From Bactrocera neohumeralis (lineage: Eukaryota > Arthropoda > Insecta > Diptera > Tephritidae), in NCBI RefSeq assembly GCF_024586455.1, contig NC_065920.1:12610144-12674143 (forward strand): a stretch of DNA of 64,000 bases, read 5' to 3'. Positions 58,301 to 64,000 of the stretch are shown here, piece by piece. Each line of letters begins with the position of its first letter. The first letter of the stretch is position 1. Position numbers and translations under genes: made by a program. The notes beneath the pieces are model-generated. The model was given only the letters and a program-made list of their open reading frames with translations. It did not search any database and had not been told where the DNA came from.

Positions 58301-60172
58301 CCGATTTTTGGTTAAATATTCGTCAATTGCGGGACGTGGGGATTTTTTTCTTTCACTCAAAGAAATCGGCGGCTGAAGCACTTCAGGAACTCCAAAAAGT
58401 TTACGTAGGTGCTACCCTAAGTGAAACAACGTTCCATGACTGGTTGGTATTCCCAACCGTCTACGTGAAAGAAGGCCAAAAACCTTCGAAGATGGTGAAT
58501 TGGTGACGCTGTACGATGAGGAATCGTATCAAACGCAAGAAGAGCTTGCTACAGCATTTGGAGTCTTTCTCCAAGTAATTTCAAAGTGACTACATGCGTT
58601 GGGAGTGACTCAGAAACAAGAAACTTGCATTCTTTATGACTTGAAACCAAGTGACATTGAGCGTTGCCGTTTCACCGGTTAACAATTGCTCCAACGGCAA
58701 AAATTAAAGGGGTTTCTTCATAGAATTGTAACGGGTGATAAAAAAATGGATTCAATAATCAAAGAAAAGAAAGTCTAGTGGACTGACAGGTCATGCTTCA
58801 ACATTGTCGCTTCGATCGAGTATTCACACTTCGAACGCTATAGCCGGTATAGCCGAGAATGAACTGGCTGATGAGCTTCGCAGCATCCACCTTTCATGGT
58901 AGGACCTGAATCCTTCGTTGCGGTGGGTCTTCATACCATAAAGGAGCTGCTCTGCAAGGAAGAAGGAGCAGGCAACGAGAGGTATTGGCAACAACTCCAA
59001 GGCATGTGCCTCGCCAAGTTGCTAATGGGGAGTTACAACCTCAGCAGGTTTAAATATGCAATCAACCTCCCTAGGGACGAACTTAGGCTAGTTGTCGTAT
59101 CCTACAATAGCCACTGTAAGGTGAGGAAGCACTTATATAACATGGGCCAAGCTTCTTGTGCGAATTGCCAGTTCTACGACAGGAAGCCAGAACACCTGCT
59201 AATTGACTGCGTAGCAGTCTGTAGGCGTTGGATAAAGTCCCTTTCATCCATGTTTCCATATAGAGATCTAATCGATTCACTAGCGCCTAGCAGTATATTG
59301 GAATTTGTCTAAGTTCTTGGTGCAATTCTCATATATTTATCTTATCTAACACCATTTCATCAAATGTTATTCAAACTATGGGATATATAAGTCCGTTTTG
59401 GGTAGTTTCAAAATTGATTCATTTAAGTCTATACAAGAAAGTCTATTATTTATTTTATCCAATATATATTTCTGCCTGCAGTTCGGGGGGATAACTTTTA
59501 GCTCTTCCAGAAAATTTGTTCTTGTCTTATCTGTTCGAATTCGGCATAAAAGGGGTGAAAATATTTTTACTTTTGCTCGAGATTTCTTGAAAAGTATTAT
59601 TTAAGAGAGTTGCAAAATCGAGACGGTCTGTCGGTGGCTTTTGAGAGCCTCAGTTGCCTCTTAAAGCTAAAAAATTGATTTTTGGGTCCAAATTTTTGTT
59701 TAACTGAACGTCTCAGGCCACTGTGCTTATTGTGAACCAGTGGCAAGACTTAACTCAAGAATTTTGAAACAGAAATATCTGCAGAAAAGCAGAGTACCAA
59801 GCAAATGACTTTTTGATATTGGGCATCAGACACAAACCTATTATCGGGTATATTCCCCATATAGTATATTTTTAACAACTTCGGTCCCCAACTACTCACC
59901 CGAATATCTCGCGCGTCTCTTCGTTTATGCGCAACGAATGCAGGCAGCCCGTGAAGCCGGTGCCACTCTGAGCCGGCGGCAGTTCGATAATCAGGCCGAT
60001 CGGCGCTTGTGGTGCGCCACCTAAATGCAACCATGTATTGAGTATCACTTCCGGTGTGTGCATGCGCGGCGGCAGCAATTTCAGCCAGGTCGGCTGATCG
60101 CCCGACATGGCGAGCGTGTCGTTGACCAACAGTGAGGCATTGCAGTGCGTGTAATTGCGACTGAAGTCCAAT
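40164..60172 (-). CDS. eys: eyes shut/spacemaker-like secreted protein, C-terminal 1021 residues (5' part outside window)
   Basis: Eight exons, read 60172-59900, 54490-54198, 53842-53182, 53116-52953, 52886-52155, 52086-51844, 45882-45370, 40351-40164, join in one open frame; every donor is GT, every acceptor AG, and all phases agree. Order: second half of LamG-1, EGF-1 and -2, LamG-2, EGF-3 and -4, LamG-3, EGF-5 and -6, LamG-4, stop. Each LamG ends in the expected Gly-Cys strand (FTGCL, FQGCI, FRGCV, FKGCL). Eyes shut is the secreted proteoglycan-like protein that opens the inter-rhabdomeral space in fly eyes (family knowledge). Perlecan (trol) also alternates LamG and EGF pairs, but has three LamG domains as I remember; four LamG and adjacency to Rab5 favour eys. 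The upstream intron is phase 2 and runs past 64000. Confidence 0.85.
41195..41574 (+). mobile_element. RTE-like LINE fragment in the last eys intron
   Basis: Broken frames match the 34765-35580 element from KRYYFG through FERKVLQKIYAPLR to LGHVVRMD, then stop abruptly at 41574 before the 3' tail. It lies opposite in orientation to the related fragment at 44307-44999 in the same intron. Confidence 0.75.
42300..43783 (+). other. Possible + strand promoter and non-coding first exon inside an eys intron
   Basis: From about 42.6 kb the + strand has the GC-then-A-rich texture of fly 5' leaders (GTGAAG, AAAGTG, CAGCAAAAACACC). A TCAGTT initiator-like motif is at 42874-42879. A good splice donor, GACGAG|GTAAGC, ends the block at 43783. 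No protein is encoded. If real it would be transcribed opposite to eys. No downstream exon was identified. Confidence 0.35.
44307..44999 (-). mobile_element. RTE-like LINE 3' fragment in the last eys intron
   Basis: The + strand begins TTCTTCTTCTGTTTTACTGG (the inverted AAG tail) and runs back through the VRMDENTPAL, FERKVLRK, RCYFG and VYLG-equivalent regions. It is inverted relative to the 41.2 kb piece, with roughly 280 bases of shared sequence. Frames are broken. Confidence 0.8.
45000..45130 (+). mobile_element. Small LINE RNase H remnant
   Basis: Shifting frames give VYMLGFRSQ and GNEIADE-like sequence, the end of an RNase H domain. It adjoins the RTE-like fragment directly. Confidence 0.4.
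45370..45882 (-). CDS. eys: eys exon: most of LamG-4
   Basis: Acceptor TGCGCCAG|CCATG, weaker polypyrimidine tract than the others. Encodes PSFRGNSYLILPPPRIP, REAIQVSLNFSSIEPDGLLLW and GSWHLAKVIMDRNRLELQLDG, then an Ala-rich insert (DAAAAALAATTQR) and a basic loop before EDVFYLG. Donor TTGG|GTGAGT, phase 1. Confidence 0.88.
46255..46835 (+). repeat. Dispersed TATACCC/GATATC repeat in an eys intron
   Basis: Reads GTTTGCACGAAGTTTGTAAC, CACCCAGAAGGAAACG, GAAGCTGCTCGTTTATCGGA, then two internal units with GAGATATCTTCAAGAAATTT and GAGGAAATTGTTCAGAT. The end hairpin is absent. Confidence 0.75.
47641..47675. repeat. (ACAT)n microsatellite
   Basis: ACACACATACATACATACAT followed by inverted TGTATGTATC, in an eys intron. 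Confidence 0.85.
47850..48065. repeat. TTG/TTA trinucleotide tract (reads as poly-Asn on - strand)
   Basis: Imperfect TTGTTGTTATTGTTACTATTA units. On the - strand this is an open frame of almost pure Asn with Lys/Ser/Thr, but it has no exon signals and no flanking domain, so it is scored as a repeat and not a gene. Confidence 0.75.
48515..48600 (-). repeat. End hairpin of the dispersed repeat
   Basis: The inverse reads GGGTATTAAAGATTCGTAGC then AGCCGAAATTAACGTTTTG, matching the 3' end of the TATACCC/GATATC family. Confidence 0.6.
48640..49530 (-). mobile_element. LINE fragment with RNase H start, decayed
   Basis: At 49250-49525 the - strand reads FSRFSITPELLEHDVVKP, ASFYMDGSKLKGAVFGVVYC and LSIIFSFRLPYNDIAIF: the first strands of an RNase H domain with the FYxDGS motif. 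It resembles the inverted piece at 1170-1460. The part below 49.2 kb is unreadable and is assigned here by continuity only. Confidence 0.6.
49500..49640 (-). repeat. Dispersed TATACCC/GATATC repeat, middle part
   Basis: Contains CGGAGATTGTAGCGTTGTC, TCTTGTCAAATAAAAAAGTT and TTCCGTACAA in reverse orientation. It was probably continuous with 50233-50325 before a mariner inserted. Confidence 0.65.
49641..50232 (+). mobile_element. Mariner 3' half nested in the dispersed repeat
   Basis: Frames give LTMDES-stop-LHYFTTKSIRQSSKWTTHD, LSHQDNAPCQKSVKTMAKIHE, PYSPDLAPSD and AIISVSPLKG-like sequence. All three acidic regions of the DD34D catalytic triad are visible (MDE, QDNAP, SPDLAPSD), though in different frames. 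The end GAGACTTTTCAATTGATCTGT is the inverse of the 5201 end. The 5' half is missing. Confidence 0.8.
50233..50325 (-). repeat. Dispersed TATACCC/GATATC repeat, 5' end
   Basis: On the - strand it reads TATACCCCCCACAGGGAGTT, TTTGTAACACCCAGAAG and CCTTCAGTTTTTGAAGCATA, then stops exactly at the TA where the mariner ends. Confidence 0.7.
50326..51843. other. eys intron sequence without recognised elements
   Basis: A TATATACATATG tract lies at 50398-50420. The rest, including the GC-balanced stretch 51.28-51.45 kb, matches nothing I can name. Confidence 0.4.
51844..52086 (-). CDS. eys: eys exon: EGF-5 and EGF-6
   Basis: No ATG lies in this exon, so it is easily missed. Acceptor TGTTTTAG|ATTCTC. 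It encodes RDCDGTACGGDSCEAGGHC...CICPEYAKGDRC and ESCKLIPCKNNGRC...CSCPNGWGGFYC. Donor ATAG|GTGAGC, phase 1. Confidence 0.9.
52155..52886 (-). CDS. eys: eys exon: spacer and LamG-3
   Basis: Acceptor TCTTCGCAG|ATATAC. About 80 residues of spacer (LTGRRSYLAVRWPYLYDS...) precede the LamG core, which starts near RVQFFFIEFQLRPLSERGLL and ends PFRGCVRGLVVSG. Donor ATGG|GTAAGT, phase 1. Confidence 0.92.
52953..53116 (-). CDS. eys: eys exon: second half of EGF-3 and EGF-4
   Basis: Acceptor AATTTTAG|TTGCATC. Encodes CICQEGWYGPLC and the calcium-type-looking EGF NPCDSFNNKCAEGSTC...CDCPVGRTGKNC. Donor GAAG|GTAGGT; the following intron is only 66 bases. Confidence 0.92.
53182..53842 (-). CDS. eys: eys exon: LamG-2 and first half of EGF-3
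   Basis: Acceptor ATCTTACAG|ATCTC. LamG-2 runs from about SSFVAYTVPIPLEYSIELSF to GFQGCIYDVNL, then a basic GVRGRGVGQ linker and TRECHRHACQHDGACL. Donor CAC|GTAAGT, phase 2, splits EGF-3. Confidence 0.92.
54198..54490 (-). CDS. eys: eys exon: EGF-1 and EGF-2
   Basis: Acceptor CGTTGCAG|TGACG. The first EGF (ECGSLACLSSPCRNGAACI...CKCPTGYMGPTC) carries an inserted acidic loop, EVDENGEKAEK. The second is VCEDNPCQYGGTC...CLCPLGKHGHYC. Donor ACA|GTAAGT, phase 1. Confidence 0.9.
54846..55470 (-). mobile_element. LINE C-terminal fragment (RNase H tail and Cys/His end)
   Basis: The - strand reads DIVAIEKTADRRVAVKV (RNase H, about 55470 down), then GIDDNDIM-like broken frames, PLGGGDCRNMIGILTGHRLV, ACRMGLTDRDDCRKFLEHG and VDHVLCTCPALTRQHFK. 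The C-H-C pattern is typical of the ends of R1/I-type LINEs. Inserted in an eys intron. Confidence 0.7.
55480..55800 (-). mobile_element. Tc1/mariner-superfamily transposase fragment (GGIIGPYFF type)
   Basis: Reads SQNCRSWDEERPEDIQELPF, KTMVWCGLWTGGIIGLHFFK and SDLDDIWIQQDVATSHK. Here the catalytic Asp after QQ is present, unlike the 10 kb copy. The sequence changes to LINE RNase H at about 55470-55480, so one element truncates the other. Confidence 0.75.
55801..58261. other. eys intron, no element recognised
   Basis: Includes a GC-richer stretch at 56.2-56.9 kb whose frames match nothing known and a CTA/TAC trinucleotide run at 57412-57440. Could hold regulatory sequence. Confidence 0.4.
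58262..58836 (+). mobile_element. Mariner N-terminal fragment (fourth subfamily)
   Basis: Frames read FFFHSKKSAAEALQELQKVY, GATLSETTFHDW, EEGQKPSKM, DEESYQTQEELATAFGV, LGVTQKQET and a decayed catalytic start near 58735. This is the HTH DNA-binding half of an HSKKSAAE-type mariner. The C-terminal half is absent; the fragment abuts a LINE remnant. Confidence 0.75.
58837..59335 (+). mobile_element. Non-LTR retrotransposon C-terminal fragment
   Basis: Begins with NELADEL of RNase H, then an open stretch of 138 codons ending at 59312: VGPESFVAVGLHTIKELLCK, MCLAKLLMGSYNLSRFKYAI, INLPRDELRLVVVSYNSHC, ASCANCQFYDRKPEHLLIDC. It is the best-preserved C terminus of the family seen at 1-1063 and 15.96-16.93 kb, with a CX2CX9HX4C finger. 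Confidence 0.8.
59900..60172 (-). CDS. eys: eys exon: second half of LamG-1
   Basis: Acceptor CTTTGCAG|ATTGG. Encodes LDFSRNYTHCNASLLVNDTL through PEVILNTWLHLGGAP and GTGFTGCLHSLRI; donor GG|GTGAGT (phase 2). Three N-glycosylation sequons (NYT, NAS, NDT) lie within about 12 residues. Confidence 0.88.
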
Positions 60173-61002
60173 CTGCAAAGAAAATAGGTGAGAGCAAAAA
60201 ATCGAAAGTTAGGAAAAGGAAGTGACAAGTTAAGAGATACCTTTTTGGTGCATAGAAATATATTTAGTTGAATACATAAATAGTTTATTTGTGTAATATT
60301 TTGTAAATAACAATTACGTATATTATATATGTGTTACATATTGTTTTTGTAATTATGTACAAGTATATTTAAGTGTAATTGCGTGCGGAAATTCATTTCA
60401 GTGCATAAACATTTAATTAATTGGAAAATTTCGTTGCACACATGTGTGCGTAACGGCGGAAAAGTGTGAGAAAATACAGTCGGTAAATGGTTTGCTGTGG
60501 CAATTTACGCCAAAATCGTGAAAAAAAATCATTAAAAACGTTGTTGTTTGCTGAAAATCGCCAAGGTAACTTTCGCCAGCTGCGACAACTATTGCCGCCA
60601 CCAGCCACCAGCCACCAGGTGTGTGCGCACAAGATGCCTGCGCGTTTTGTAGCGGTACTTTATTTATGCGTTAGTTATTTGTGGCGCAAATTTTTACCAG
60701 CTTATTTACGAGCTTGTAAAAGTTTTCTTAAGCGAAAAGCGAAATTACGCAGCGCCAACAACAACAACTCGCCAGCGCTACAGTAGTCAACAATAGTAGA
60801 GCGACGAGCGCCCAGCCAGCGATGTCATGTCGCAGGTCAATGCAAAGGTGTGAAGGTGCACTGGCAGCGCTGAACTCAGCAACTAACCAACGTGTCGTCA
60901 CCACGATCACACAAACACACACAAACTGGTGACTTTATGTGAGCTGGTATTTGTGTTGCGGCAGTCATGAGCAGCAAATAGCACACAGCAAGTTTATTTA
61001 TA
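60173..61002 (-). other. eys intron upstream of the LamG-1 exon
   Basis: No upstream eys exon is recognised. 60.55-60.9 kb is GC-richer with CCACCAGCCACCAGCCACCA, but its frames have no known domain. Confidence 0.4.
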
Positions 61003-61610
61003 CCCTCAACGGGGTGTATTAAGTTTGCCACGCAGTTTGTGATGCCTAGAAAAAAACGTCGAAGAGCCTATAAAAAATACATATATGTGTGTATATAAAC
61101 AATCTGAGCATAGTCAATTTAGTCATGTCCGTTGTCCATATCTGACTGTTTCTGTATACACGAACTAGTCCTCCAGTTTTTGAAATATCGTTCTGAAAAT
61201 TTTCAGCCGTCCTTTTTTTATCAAGAAGCTGCTCATTTGTCGGAACTGACTAATATCAGACCTCTATAGCATAATAGCTGCCATACAAACCGTAGGATCA
61301 AATTAAATGCTTGTGTATGGAAAGCTTTTTTATTTGACGAGATATCTTCACGAAATTTAGTTTGGATAATTTTTGAAGTCAATTATGCAATCTCCGAAAA
61401 AATTGTTCAGATTGAAAGATCGGAATCAAATGCTTGTATGGAAAGCTTTCCAAAAAAATTAATCATATAAAGTGATCGATCGGAAGCAAGTGCTTGTATG
61501 CCAAACTTTCTCATTTGACGATCAAAATCAAATCGTTGCAAGGAAACTTTTGCATTTGTGAACGGTATTCTAGCTTAGCTGTAACAGAAGTTAACGTTTT
61601 TCTTGTTCTT
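61003..61610 (+). repeat. Dispersed TATACCC/GATATC repeat, near complete
   Basis: Starts TATACCCTCAACGGGGTGTA, a short hairpin. It then has CACGCAGTTTGTGATGCC, GAAGCTGCTCATTTGTCGGA, internal units with GACGAGATATCTTCACG, and ends TTGTGAACGGTATTCTAGC near 61560 followed by GTTAACGTTTTTCTTG. It served as the guide for judging interrupted copies. Confidence 0.75.
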
Positions 61611-62794
61611 GTTTTTGTTTTTGCATTAGACGATCTCTTTCATTTCCGTTTTTATTTATTTGCCGTTGATTGTTAACTTAGAACTATGTTTGTATGTGTT
61701 AAAGTATGCCAATGCTAATAGTTTGTTGTTGTTGTTGTTGTTGTTGTCATGGCTGCACGTGCGCCGGCCATAGCTTGCACAATGTACTTGAACAGGAATT
61801 TATTGGCGGTCAGTCAAAGGTAAGCTGCTGCATATGCTTTTGTTGGCGCCGGAAAAGAGCGCAGCTTGTGAAGGAAGTGTGGGTGCTGTCCAGAGGAAAT
61901 TTGCTTTTTCGGTATATATATACATCATATGTGTATATGTACATGAATGTATGCGCTGTGCATGTGAAAATAGTGAAAATTCAATATGTTATATAAATAA
62001 ACTATGCTGGCATATATGTGGCTACAGTCATGTGTGGAATTTGTGTACCAATTTGTGTGGGATGTAGTGGAGACTGTGTGTGGGGGGTGCATGTGGCAGT
62101 AAGTAGCAGTGCTAATAGTTGGAATTCTTTGCCATAATGTTTGTATACGCTTCGGATTTTTTGTTAAAAGTACACTGTTTTGATACTTTGCCTCGGGTAG
62201 AAGGCAATTGAATATTTCTAGATTTTGTTTACTGGGTTGCACAGTGTAAATTGTATTAAATGCCGGCGCAAAAATGTTTTTATTCTTAAAATAAATTCAC
62301 GAATGTCTATATGAAAAATATTTACTGTTGAAAAGTGTATAAGAGTATTATTGCGCCTAAATGTATGCAATTCAAAGAATAAATATTTTTTAAGTTTACA
62401 GAAATATAGGAATTTGAACCCATTTTGGTGTTTTTGTTGAGTTTATTTTATAAGTATTTAAGGATCAACTTTACATAAGTTCATTATTTCGGATAGGCCT
62501 TTTGTCATATATGCCTAAATGTAGGCAAAGTTTTTTAGTTGTATGTTGAGAAAATGATGAAAGCGAAATTAAGTGAAGGTTTGGGAGATAATTTCATTTT
62601 AAGTTTATTATATTGCATTGTAATTGTATCATTTATGCCTAAATGTAGGCAACGTTTTTTGAGCGTTTTCATTTTTCATGGAGAAATTGATAAAATGAAA
62701 GTAGATGAGTGGAGAAAAACCTATAAATACATATATTTTTGAATATTCGAAGTCGGTAACCAGCTTTGCAGTTTAAATTTATAACAATTACGTA
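61611..62794. other. Intron sequence with microsatellites
   Basis: Holds a (TTG)n tract at 61722-61747 and TATATATACAT sequence near 61915. No exon seen. Confidence 0.5.
61722..61747. repeat. (TTG)n microsatellite
   Basis: About nine uninterrupted TTG units. Confidence 0.9.
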
Positions 62795-63620
62795 TTCAGC
62801 TCGAGAAAATTAGAGCTGAATAAAGCGCTTAGTGCCGTAATGAAAGCAACTGATATGCGTATGGCTTTCAATACTTATTCAGCTTAAGATAATGCTTGCT
62901 GAATAAAGCGCTGAATGCCATAATGAAAGTAACTGACAAACTTTTGGCTTCCAGATTTATTCAGCTTAAGATAATGATTGCTGAATTAAGCCCTGAATGC
63001 CGTTATAGAACATCCTGATAAGTTTTTAACTTCCAGTACTTGTTCAGCTTAAGATAATGATAAATGAATAAAGTGTCATAAAAAAGCAACTGATACCACT
63101 TTGTTTTTCAATACTTAGTCAGTTTAAGATAATGAAATTGAAAAACGCTGAATGCCGCAATGAAAGTACCTGATAAACTTTTGGCTTCCATATTGATTCG
63201 GCATAAAATAACGATTGCTGATTAAAGCGCTGAATGCCGCTATAAAACATCCTATAAGTTTTTGATTTCCAGTACTTATCCAGCTTAACCCTTAACCACC
63301 TGACCCCTATATCAGTTACGTAACCACCTGAGCACGGTCACAGTGACCGCATCGGATACTCTTGAATTTTCTTAGGATTTTAAGGTTTTATTATAAGAAT
63401 ACATTAATAAAACTCTATAATATATATTAAATTATTTATTTAACTGAAAAAGGAACAAAACAAAACATATTTTTCATAAATGTGAACAATTGAATTGCTG
63501 GCCAACGAACTCCTACGAAATTAAAATTCAAAAAGTCGTTGCGGTCACCATGACCGCTGGTAGGTGGTTAAGGGTTAAGATAATGATAACTGAATAAAGC
63601 GCTGAATGCCAAAGCACCTG
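62795..63620. repeat. Tandem array of about eight ~81-bp units
   Basis: The start word TTCAGCTTAAGATAATG (or variants) occurs at 62795, 62879, 62960, 63043, 63119, 63197 and 63279, spaced 76-84 bases, with a last unit after the MITE. Each unit also carries GCTGAATAAAGCGCTGAATGCC, forming a TTCAGC...GCTGAA mini-palindrome. The array is interrupted at 63289-63574. Confidence 0.85.
63289..63574. mobile_element. 286-bp piggyBac-type MITE
   Basis: Ends are perfect 13-bp inverted repeats CCCTTAACCACCT, flanked on both sides by TTAA (63285-63288 and 63575-63578). TTAA targets and CCC starts are the piggyBac signature. Just inside each end is a near-palindrome, CGGTCACAGTGACCG on the left and CGGTCACCATGACCG on the right. 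No transposase frame. It is inserted in the TTAA of one unit of the ~81-bp tandem array. Confidence 0.88.
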
Positions 63621-64000
63621 AAAACCCTTATATAGAGCTGTAGCTTAAGGTAACGGGTAGTTAAGTAGCGAAAGTGCCAGAATCGTTTCTCATCATCGAC
63701 TGTCATCTACATAGTAAAATATAATAAATATTGCCTACTTTTTGGCGCACAAACCAAAATACCATACCAAATAACCTATTTCATATAGCAAACCTTAAGT
63801 TACGATTGCTTATTACATTTTATGTATATTATATGCCTGCAGAATCTCTTTCCGCCGTGATTTAATTGATTGTATTTGCTGCTGCTGCCATAACAAATTT
63901 TATTCTCCTCTCTGCTTTCCTTCCTAAGTGCTTCGAACTCCAGCATATTTGCCACCTATGCATAATAATGCGACTTTGAATTCATGTTTAACTACCAACT
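63621..64000. other. AT-rich end of window, no feature seen
   Basis: No exon or repeat recognised in the last 380 bases. Confidence 0.4.

Noticed and set aside
40164..60172. Perlecan (trol) as the identity of the LamG/EGF gene
   Set aside because: It shares the LamG-EGF-EGF rhythm, but four LamG domains and the Rab5 neighbourhood fit eys better. Not excluded without a database comparison.
1..64000. CRISPR arrays, bacterial operons, organellar insertions, LTR retroviral elements, tRNA genes
   Set aside because: Looked for and not seen: no regular spacer arrays, no prokaryotic genes, no long terminal repeat pair, and no cloverleaf with standard A/B boxes that I could recognise by eye.

Overview
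The window is nuclear DNA from a cyclorrhaphan fly, most likely a true fruit fly (Tephritidae). Three things point there: a Rab5 protein nearly identical to the Drosophila one as I remember it, short AT-rich introns with fly-type splice sites, and a dense litter of mariner, LINE and ACAT/GT microsatellite sequence. The family-level placement is inference; no species can be named. I see no bacterial, viral or organellar genes, no CRISPR array, and no tRNA or rRNA gene.

Two protein-coding genes can be supported. Rab5 lies on the + strand with coding exons at 27887-31423 and is complete (221 residues, four coding exons). The second gene is on the - strand, with eight in-phase coding exons from 60172 down to a TAG stop at 40164. 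It encodes 1021 residues of a secreted protein with four laminin-G domains separated by three pairs of EGF domains. This matches the C-terminal half of eyes shut/spacemaker (eys). Its N-terminal half lies beyond base 64000. The two genes converge, with about 8.7 kb between their stop codons.

Layout: 1-27.5 kb is gene-free in protein terms and holds LINE and mariner fragments, a 335-bp hAT-like MITE (15475-15809), a decayed AT-rich tandem array (17.9-19.7 kb) and probable upstream sequence of Rab5. 27.5-32.1 kb is Rab5, with a T-rich second intron and a transposon-derived third intron. 32-40 kb is the convergent intergenic region with Jockey-like, mariner and RTE-like LINE pieces and A/T-rich sequence. 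40-60 kb is eys; its three long introns (about 5 to 6 kb each) are filled with transposon fragments and contain one stretch that looks like a + strand non-coding first exon (about 42.6-43.8 kb). 60-64 kb is an upstream eys intron with a dispersed repeat and an ~81-bp tandem array interrupted by a 286-bp piggyBac-type MITE.

One unclassified dispersed repeat, which begins TATACCC, carries internal AAATTTGG/GATATC units and ends in a GCTTCGG hairpin, appears about ten times in both orientations. In at least three places a mariner sits inside it. No novel gene system is evident. The most useful unusual items are the two MITEs with clean target duplications, the nested insertions, the inverted LINE pair inside an eys intron, the possible intronic antisense promoter, and lineage-specific inserts in the eys protein.
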